From positions 1 through 45,253 of the forward strand of contig MHMT01000012.1 of NCBI GenBank assembly GCA_001819435.1: a stretch of 45,253 bases of DNA. Direction: 5' to 3'. This document shows, in pieces, positions 40,683-45,253 of this stretch. Within the stretch, counting starts at the first letter, position 1. Each line of letters begins with the position of its first letter. The DNA comes from Candidatus Portnoybacteria bacterium RBG_13_40_8. Lineage in GTDB: Bacteria; Patescibacteriota; Minisyncoccia; RBG-13-40-8-A. A program made the translations under genes and the position numbers. Under the pieces are notes generated by a model, which ran no database searches, was not told the origin of the DNA, and saw only the letters and a program-made list of their open reading frames with translations.

Positions 40683-41987
40683 ATGGAAAATTTAATAGAA
40701 AAGATTGTATCGCTTTGCAAAAGACGGGGGTTCATTTATCCCGGTTCAGATATTTATGGCGGATTAGCCAATACTTTCGATTTTGGTCCATTGGGAGTGG
40801 AATTAGCTAACAATATCAAAAAAAGCTGGTGGAAGAAATTTGTTCAGGACAGAGACGATATGTATGGCTTAGATGGTGGTATTTTAATGAATCCCAAAAT
40901 CTGGGAAGCATCCGGCCATACCGCAGGCTTTATCGATGTCTTGGTAGAATGTAAAAAATGCCATAAAAGATTCAGGGCCGATCAAATAGATTCTAAAAAA
41001 TGTCCCGAATGCGGAGGAGAGCTTACCGAGCCGAAAAAGTTTGTCCCGATGTTTAAAACATTTATCGGGCCAGTGGAAGATTCTTCTTCGGTGGCGTATT
41101 TAAGACCGGAAACCGCTCAAGCAATTTTTGTAAATTTTAAAAACATAATCGACAGTTTTCATCCGGAAATTCCTTTCGGTATTGCCCAAATGGGAAAAGC
41201 CTTTAGAAACGAGATTACTTTAGGTAATTTTATATTTAGAAAATTGGAATTTGAACAAATGGAAATAGAGTATTTTATTCAAGGAAAAGATTGGGAAAAA
41301 TATTTTGAACTATGGAAAAAAGAAATGGAGGGATGGTTTTTGGGTTTGGGCATAAAAAAGAAAAGTGTCCGTTGGCGCGAACATAAAAAAGACGAACTCT
41401 CTCATTATTCCAAGCATACCGAAGATTTGGAATATAATTTCCCATTCGGCGGTTTTAAGGAGCTTTATGGTTTGGCTTATCGGACCGATTATGACCTGAA
41501 AAATCATTCCGATAAAAGTGGTAAAGATTTAAGATATATTGATTTAAAAACCAATGAGAGATTCTTCCCTTATGTAATTGAGCCATCCTTTGGTTTAGAA
41601 AGAACAATGTTGGCGGTTTTATCTGAGGCTTATGATGAAGAAGAAATAAAGGGAATAAAAAGAGTAGTCTTGAAATTTAAGCCCAGTTTAGCACCGATTA
41701 AAGTGGCAGTATTCCCGCTTTTAGCCAACAAACCAGATTTAATTAAAAAGGCCAGACAGGTTTACGAAATTATAAGACCGTATTTCTTGGCGATATGGGA
41801 CGACAGAGGGAATATCGGAAAAAGATATTATGCGCAAGACGAAGCCGGAACGCCATTTTGCGTAACAATTGATTTCGATACATTGGAAAAAGACGATGTT
41901 ACGGTGAGATATAGAGATTCAATGAAACAGGAAAGAGTGAAAATCGATGAATTGACGGATTATTTGAAGGAAAAATTAAATGAATAA
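40683..41987 (+). CDS. glyS: Glycyl-tRNA synthetase (alpha2 type)
   Basis: The protein has 434 residues, the size of the single-chain homodimeric GlyRS. Evidence: LCKRRGFIYPGSDIYGGLAN, DFGPLGVELANNIK, ASGHTAGFIDVLVECKKCHKRF with a CxxC...CPEC zinc insert, class II motif 2 GKAFRNEI, motif 3 EPSFGLERTML, and a C-terminal anticodon domain with GNIGKRYYAQDEAGTPFCVT. It charges tRNA-Gly. The last 8 bases overlap the M16 peptidase start (ATGAATAA), so translation is coupled. Confidence 0.96.
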   Translation: MENLIEKIVSLCKRRGFIYPGSDIYGGLANTFDFGPLGVELANNIKKSWWKKFVQDRDDMYGLDGGILMNPKIWEASGHTAGFIDVLVECKKCHKRFRADQIDSKKCPECGGELTEPKKFVPMFKTFIGPVEDSSSVAYLRPETAQAIFVNFKNIIDSFHPEIPFGIAQMGKAFRNEITLGNFIFRKLEFEQMEIEYFIQGKDWEKYFELWKKEMEGWFLGLGIKKKSVRWREHKKDELSHYSKHTEDLEYNFPFGGFKELYGLAYRTDYDLKNHSDKSGKDLRYIDLKTNERFFPYVIEPSFGLERTMLAVLSEAYDEEEIKGIKRVVLKFKPSLAPIKVAVFPLLANKPDLIKKARQVYEIIRPYFLAIWDDRGNIGKRYYAQDEAGTPFCVTIDFDTLEKDDVTVRYRDSMKQERVKIDELTDYLKEKLNE

Positions 41988-43257
41988 ACCGTATCAAAAA
42001 TTTATTTTTAAAAACGGACTAAGATTAGTCACTGTTCCGATGAAAAACACCAAGGCAGTGACTGTTTTAGTTTTGGTCGGCACCGGCTCAAAATACGAAA
42101 CCAAGGAAATCAACGGCATTTCTCATTTCTTGGAGCATATGTTTTTTAAGGGAACCAAAAAGAGATCCAATACCTTGGCTATTGCCGAAGCCTTGGACGG
42201 AGTTGGAGGAGAGTATAATGCTTTTACCGATAAAGAAGTGACTGGTTATTGGGCAAAAGTAGACAGTAAACATTTGGATTTGGCCCTTGATTGGGTTTCA
42301 GACATATTTTTAAATTCAAAATTAGAAGAACAAGAAATAGAAAGAGAAAGAGGAGTAATTATTGAAGAGATAAATATGTATTTGGACGATCCCAGAAGAT
42401 ACATCTGGGATTTATGGGAAAAATTGCTCTATGGGAACCAGCCAGCTGGCTGGTTAATTTCCGGAGAAAAGAAGACAATAAGAAAATTAAAGAGACAACA
42501 TTTTATAAATTATTTAAAAACTCATTATTCTTCTCGAAATACCATAATTGTAATTGCGGGTGGTATTAATAGAATTCAAAATTTGAAATTAAAAATTCAA
42601 AATTCTTTTCAATGGATAAACTTAGTTGAGCCCGGCTCAAAAAAGAGAGTTATTGAGAAACAAAATGAGCCCGGTCTTTTAATCCATTACAAAAAAACCG
42701 ACCAGACCCATCTTCGTTTAGGGTCCAGGGGATACAATATTTTCAATCAAGATAGGTATGTATTAAGTATTTTGGGTGTTATTCTGGGGGGCAGCATGAG
42801 TTCGCGACTTTGGATTGAGATAAGAGAAAGACACGGCTTGGCTTATTATGTAAGAACCGGCATCGAAAGTCATACCGATAGTGGGTGGCTGTGCAGCGGA
42901 GCAGGAGTTAATAATGACAAAGTAGATAAAGTTATTGAAATTATTCTTAGAAATTATAGATTAACCAAAGAACAAAAAATTGGTAAAGAAGAACTAAGAA
43001 AAGCAAAAGATTTTATTAAGGGTCGAACCATTTTGGCTATGGAGGAATCGGATGAACAGGCAGCATTTTATGCTTCTCAAGAACTTTTAGAAAACAAGAT
43101 TTTGACGTTGGAGGAAAAATTTGCTAAGATAGAAGCAGTGACAGCGAATGATATTCAAAGAGTGGCGAGAGATATATTTAAACCAGAAAAACTGAATTTA
43201 GCGCTTATCGGACCATTTAAGGATAAACAAAAGTTTCAGCGCTTGTTGAAACTATAG
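41980..43257 (+). CDS. M16 family zinc peptidase (pitrilysin/processing-peptidase type)
   Basis: The protein has 425 residues. The inverted zinc motif HxxEH is present as ISHFLEHMFFKGTKKR (near residue 48), with the downstream Glu in the RERGVIIEEINMYLDDP region. The second M16 domain has GGSMSSRLWIEIRERHGLAYYV, the conserved substrate-binding RxxxGLAYxV motif. It is the single-chain form related to mitochondrial processing peptidase. No signal peptide is seen. NRIQNLKLKIQNSF, in the inter-domain region, is translated from spacer-type AATTCAAAATT repeats. Confidence 0.92.
   Translation: MNKPYQKFIFKNGLRLVTVPMKNTKAVTVLVLVGTGSKYETKEINGISHFLEHMFFKGTKKRSNTLAIAEALDGVGGEYNAFTDKEVTGYWAKVDSKHLDLALDWVSDIFLNSKLEEQEIERERGVIIEEINMYLDDPRRYIWDLWEKLLYGNQPAGWLISGEKKTIRKLKRQHFINYLKTHYSSRNTIIVIAGGINRIQNLKLKIQNSFQWINLVEPGSKKRVIEKQNEPGLLIHYKKTDQTHLRLGSRGYNIFNQDRYVLSILGVILGGSMSSRLWIEIRERHGLAYYVRTGIESHTDSGWLCSGAGVNNDKVDKVIEIILRNYRLTKEQKIGKEELRKAKDFIKGRTILAMEESDEQAAFYASQELLENKILTLEEKFAKIEAVTANDIQRVARDIFKPEKLNLALIGPFKDKQKFQRLLKL
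42571..42606 (+). repeat. Translated AATTCAAAATT repeat in the M16 peptidase gene
   Basis: Two direct copies of AATTCAAAATT separated by TGAAATTAAA encode RIQNLKLKIQNS without breaking the frame. The words are those of the intergenic repeats at 15110, 16215 and 18600. Confidence 0.72.
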
Positions 43258-43262
43258 GACTT

Positions 43263-44288
43263 ATGGACAAATCAAAATCAATTAATATTTCCTGGAAATC
43301 AATTTTAAAAGTTGTTGCTGTTATTTTGTTTCTGATTTTTCTTTATTTAATCAGGGACGTTATTATAATTTTCATTTTTGCCTTAATTGTTGCTTCGGCT
43401 ATTGCTCCAGCCGTTGATTTGTTGGAGAAGATAAAAATACCCCGAGTTCTCGGAGCAGTGATTTCCTATATAATAATAATCGGGCTTCTGGCATTTTTAA
43501 TTTCTTTAGTTGTGGCGCCGGTTATTAGGGATATAAAAAATTTATCCTCTAATTTGCCGGAATATATTGAGAGCCTGACATTGAAGTTTAAATCTTTTGA
43601 AAAAACTTTTTCGAAATACGAAGGCGCCATAGAACAAATTCAGAAATTTTTTATCCAACTTGGTGAGCGCTTACAATCTTCGGAAAAGGGAATATTTTCT
43701 GGGGTTGTAAATATTTTTGGCGGGATATTTTCTTTCTTTTTGGCCCTGGTCATCTCTTTTTATCTTTCTGTTCAGAAAAAAGGCGTTCAACGAATCCTGG
43801 GTTCAATTAGTCCATTTAATCATCGAGATTACATTCTGGACCTTTGGGAAAGAGCCCAAAAAAAACTTGGTCGTTGGCTTCAGGGACAACTATTTCTGGG
43901 AATAATCGTTGGCGCGTTGGTTTATATTGGATTATATTTTCTTGATATAAAATACGCCCTTTTGTTGGCTATTTTAGCGGGCGTATTAGAAATATTTCCC
44001 TATATCGGTCCGGTGCTTGCCGCAATTCCGGCTGTAATTATAGGATTTTTACAGGCGCCTATTTTAGGTTTTTGGGTTTTAATTTTATATGTAGTGGTTC
44101 AACAGATGGAGAATTATTTAATCGTTCCTCTGGTTATCGGCAGAGTAGTTGGCTTAAATCCTATAATTGTAATAATGGCATTGTTGATTGGTGCTAAATT
44201 GGGTGGGATTTTAGGAATGATTTTAGCCGTTCCTCTGACGGCTGTATTCGCGGAATTTGTAAAAGATCTTGTTAAGAAAAAAGTATAA
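43263..44288 (+). CDS. AI-2E family membrane transporter/permease
   Basis: The protein has 341 residues and about seven to eight transmembrane helices. The family pattern is visible: an N-terminal pair of helices (FLIFLYLIRDVIIIFIFALIV, then ASAIAPAVDLLEK), a long amphipathic middle region (SSNLPEYIESLTLKFKSFEK), and the conserved core WLQGQLFLGIIVGALVYIGL, EIFPYIGPVLAAIPAVIIG and LIVPLVIGRVVGLNPIIVI. Members include the AI-2 exporter TqsA and Na+/H+ antiporters, so the substrate is open. AGGACTT precedes the ATG, 5 bp after the M16 stop. The end overlaps the convergent gene by 17 bp. Confidence 0.9.
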   Translation: MDKSKSINISWKSILKVVAVILFLIFLYLIRDVIIIFIFALIVASAIAPAVDLLEKIKIPRVLGAVISYIIIIGLLAFLISLVVAPVIRDIKNLSSNLPEYIESLTLKFKSFEKTFSKYEGAIEQIQKFFIQLGERLQSSEKGIFSGVVNIFGGIFSFFLALVISFYLSVQKKGVQRILGSISPFNHRDYILDLWERAQKKLGRWLQGQLFLGIIVGALVYIGLYFLDIKYALLLAILAGVLEIFPYIGPVLAAIPAVIIGFLQAPILGFWVLILYVVVQQMENYLIVPLVIGRVVGLNPIIVIMALLIGAKLGGILGMILAVPLTAVFAEFVKDLVKKKV

Positions 44289-44769
44289 TTATACTTATTA
44301 TAATTACTAAAATTTGTGTTATTAGGCCAAAGAAGGTAATTTTACCTTCTTTTTCTTTATTTTTGTAAGTATGGAAAAATTGATGATGTAAATTTATATA
44401 TTTCTCCGAAAAGTTGCCTCCGATAATAACAAAAGAAAAAAGAAAAATATCTGGTAAAATAGCAAAAAAGATTCCCAATAATATAAAAATCAAATCCTTT
44501 AACATAAAAACATTAGATGAGAACCAGAGAGTTAAAAGAACAATTAAAAAACCAATTAAACCGTCGATTAAGATTTTAAATAAATCACAGAAAAGAGCTT
44601 TAAAATCTTTGGTTTTCGAAAAATTTCTTATTCCGTGATTAATATAATCCCAGTGAGGGAGTTTATCAAGAATAAGATGAGTAATTAGTCCCAAGATTAT
44701 AATAAGGCCAAGATTGTGGGTCTTGGCTCCAATGACCGCACCAGCTAAAATGTGAGGGATGAGAACCAT
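44272..44769 (-). CDS. Small polytopic membrane protein, DUF457/YdjM-like (putative metal-dependent hydrolase type)
   Basis: The protein has 165 residues and about four transmembrane helices. It opens with MVLIPHILAGAVIGAKTHNL, then LGLITHLILDKLPHWDYI; the spaced His residues near the N-terminus, HxxxD and a later ILPDIFLFSF recall the DUF457/YdjM membrane-bound hydrolase-like group. I am not certain of the family, and activity is unproven. It is the only clear gene on the minus strand, transcribed toward the AI-2E gene. The upstream region shares a 141-bp gap with the divergent rsmI. Confidence 0.6.
   Translation of the reverse strand: MVLIPHILAGAVIGAKTHNLGLIIILGLITHLILDKLPHWDYINHGIRNFSKTKDFKALFCDLFKILIDGLIGFLIVLLTLWFSSNVFMLKDLIFILLGIFFAILPDIFLFSFVIIGGNFSEKYINLHHQFFHTYKNKEKEGKITFFGLITQILVIIISIIILFS
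44331..44354. terminator. Hairpin with T-run serving the convergent gene pair
   Basis: AGAAGGTAA-TT-TTACCTTCT is followed by TTTTC on the + strand, about 40 bp after the AI-2E stop. It lies within the 3' coding region of the minus-strand gene, encoding its KEGKITFF stretch. The A-run in the other direction is weaker, so it is a better terminator for the + strand. Confidence 0.6.
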
Positions 44770-44839
44770 ATTATATAAATATTATAATCAAAAATAACTT
44801 AACAATAAAGGTTTTTTTTGTTAAGCTGGAATTGAGATG

Positions 44840-44910
44840 CCCGGTAGTAGATTTTTGACTGCTACCGCGGTAGCAAATAAATTTTAATTAGTCAAAAATT
44901 CACTACTGGG
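44840..44910 (+). promoter_or_regulatory. Long nested hairpin immediately before the rsmI start
   Basis: The outer arms CCCGGTAGTAGATTTTTGACT and AGTCAAAAATTCACTACTGGG are 21-bp inverted copies with about three mismatches. Inside lies the perfect palindrome GCTACCGCGGTAGC, then AAATAAATTTTAATT. The right arm ends one base before the rsmI ATG, so folding of an RNA starting upstream would hide the start. A 16-codon ORF (MPGSRFLTATAVANKF, from 44837) runs through it. It could be a regulatory leader or a small palindromic mobile element. Confidence 0.55.
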
Positions 44911-45253
44911 ATGGCTAAATTATATATTATCGCAACACCAATCGGTAATTTAAAGGATATTTCTATTCGGGCTTTGCACGTTCTGGAAGAAGTTGATTTA
45001 ATTTTATGCGAAGATACGCGGGTAAGCAAAAAATTGCTCGATTATTATAACATTAAAACTTTAGTTGAAAGCTATCATCAGCATAGCAATATTAAAAAAT
45101 TAGAATATATTAAAAATTTATTAAAACAAGGTAAAAACCTGGCCTTGGTTTCCGATTCTGGTACGCCCGGAATTTCCGACCCGGGGAATAAGTTAATAAG
45201 TATATTAGTAGGTGAGTCGGTGAGTAATTTAGAGATTATTCCGATTCCGGGTC
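44911..45253 (+). CDS. rsmI: 16S rRNA (cytidine(1402)-2'-O)-methyltransferase RsmI (3' end missing)
   Basis: The gene is cut by the window end, so it is absent from the ORF track; 114 codons are visible. The translation MAKLYIIATPIGNLKDISIRAL, then LCEDTRVSKKLLDYY, SYHQHSN, LVSDSGTPGISDPGNKLI and IIPIPG is diagnostic of RsmI, a tetrapyrrole-methylase-fold enzyme that methylates C1402 in the decoding centre. ISILVGESVSNLE before IIPIPG is encoded by GGTGAGTCGGTGAGTA, a short direct repeat. The ATG at 44911 directly follows a long hairpin, and no Shine-Dalgarno is seen. Confidence 0.93.
   Translation, partial: MAKLYIIATPIGNLKDISIRALHVLEEVDLILCEDTRVSKKLLDYYNIKTLVESYHQHSNIKKLEYIKNLLKQGKNLALVSDSGTPGISDPGNKLISILVGESVSNLEIIPIPG

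Noticed and set aside
44414-44638. Plus-strand 74-codon ORF, Lys/Ile-rich
   Set aside because: It lies opposite the minus-strand membrane protein, whose hydrophobic segments and N-terminal motif are credible; the + ORF is its shadow.

Overview
The window comes from a Patescibacteria/CPR bacterium, most likely of the Parcubacteria lineage. This rests on content and style, not on a search. Genes are small and tightly packed. Ribosome-binding sites are mostly weak or absent, and several starts sit 6-8 nt after an extended -10 box, so their mRNAs would be leaderless. RecO and an MFS protein are reduced in size. Intergenic spacers are AT-rich and repeat-filled (AATTTCGAATC, CAAAATT and CTCTAATCTC words). 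Surface proteins are very large. TGA is used as a stop, so the standard bacterial code applies and not the UGA=Gly code of Gracilibacteria/SR1.

Bases 1-23.1 kb hold a surface-protein cluster, all on +. It begins with the 3' end of a gene for at least 4,995 residues, cut by the window start. This protein is built of phage-fibre-like and YadA-head-like repeats. It ends in an S74 (endosialidase-type) intramolecular chaperone, a Myxococcus-type Cys-rich repeat and a Pro/Glu/Thr tail. Next come a small membrane-anchored protein, a four-helix-bundle (S23/IVP) protein, a secreted protein with three LamG domains, and a 1,488-aa membrane-anchored protein with a glycine-rich domain. The spacers between them are related repeats. 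An O-antigen ligase/polymerase gene (23.3-24.7 kb) is split by a frameshift inside a CAAAATT heptamer tract.

Bases 24.8-31.5 kb carry DNA-repair and membrane genes: an endonuclease Q-like PHP protein, DedA, a half-size MFS protein, a DUF1858 CxxC protein, PolX, VanZ-like and DUF5668-like membrane proteins, and smpB followed directly by ssrA (tmRNA, predicted tag AVNFAPAVA). A 169-bp element with 20-bp terminal inverted repeats lies between the DUF1858 gene and polX.

Bases 31.6-45.25 kb are core translation genes: a second four-helix-bundle protein, infC-rpmI-rplT with a clear terminator, argS-phosphatase-ileS-recO, then an anchored Ig-like protein-glyS-M16 peptidase-AI-2E permease. A convergent minus-strand membrane protein follows, and the 5' end of rsmI, preceded by a long hairpin, closes the window.

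The main observations are these. (1) The giant protein contains six arrays of a 17-residue unit whose unit types recur every five units, so array sizes follow 3+5n. One module has lost exactly 64 codons at a 3-bp microhomology. (2) Short repeats, some also found in spacers, are translated inside several unrelated genes, including one hairpin-bearing element encoding nearly the same peptide (STQI[D/E]P...DTQ..AE) in two proteins. (3) The O-antigen ligase break has the form of a phase-variation switch.
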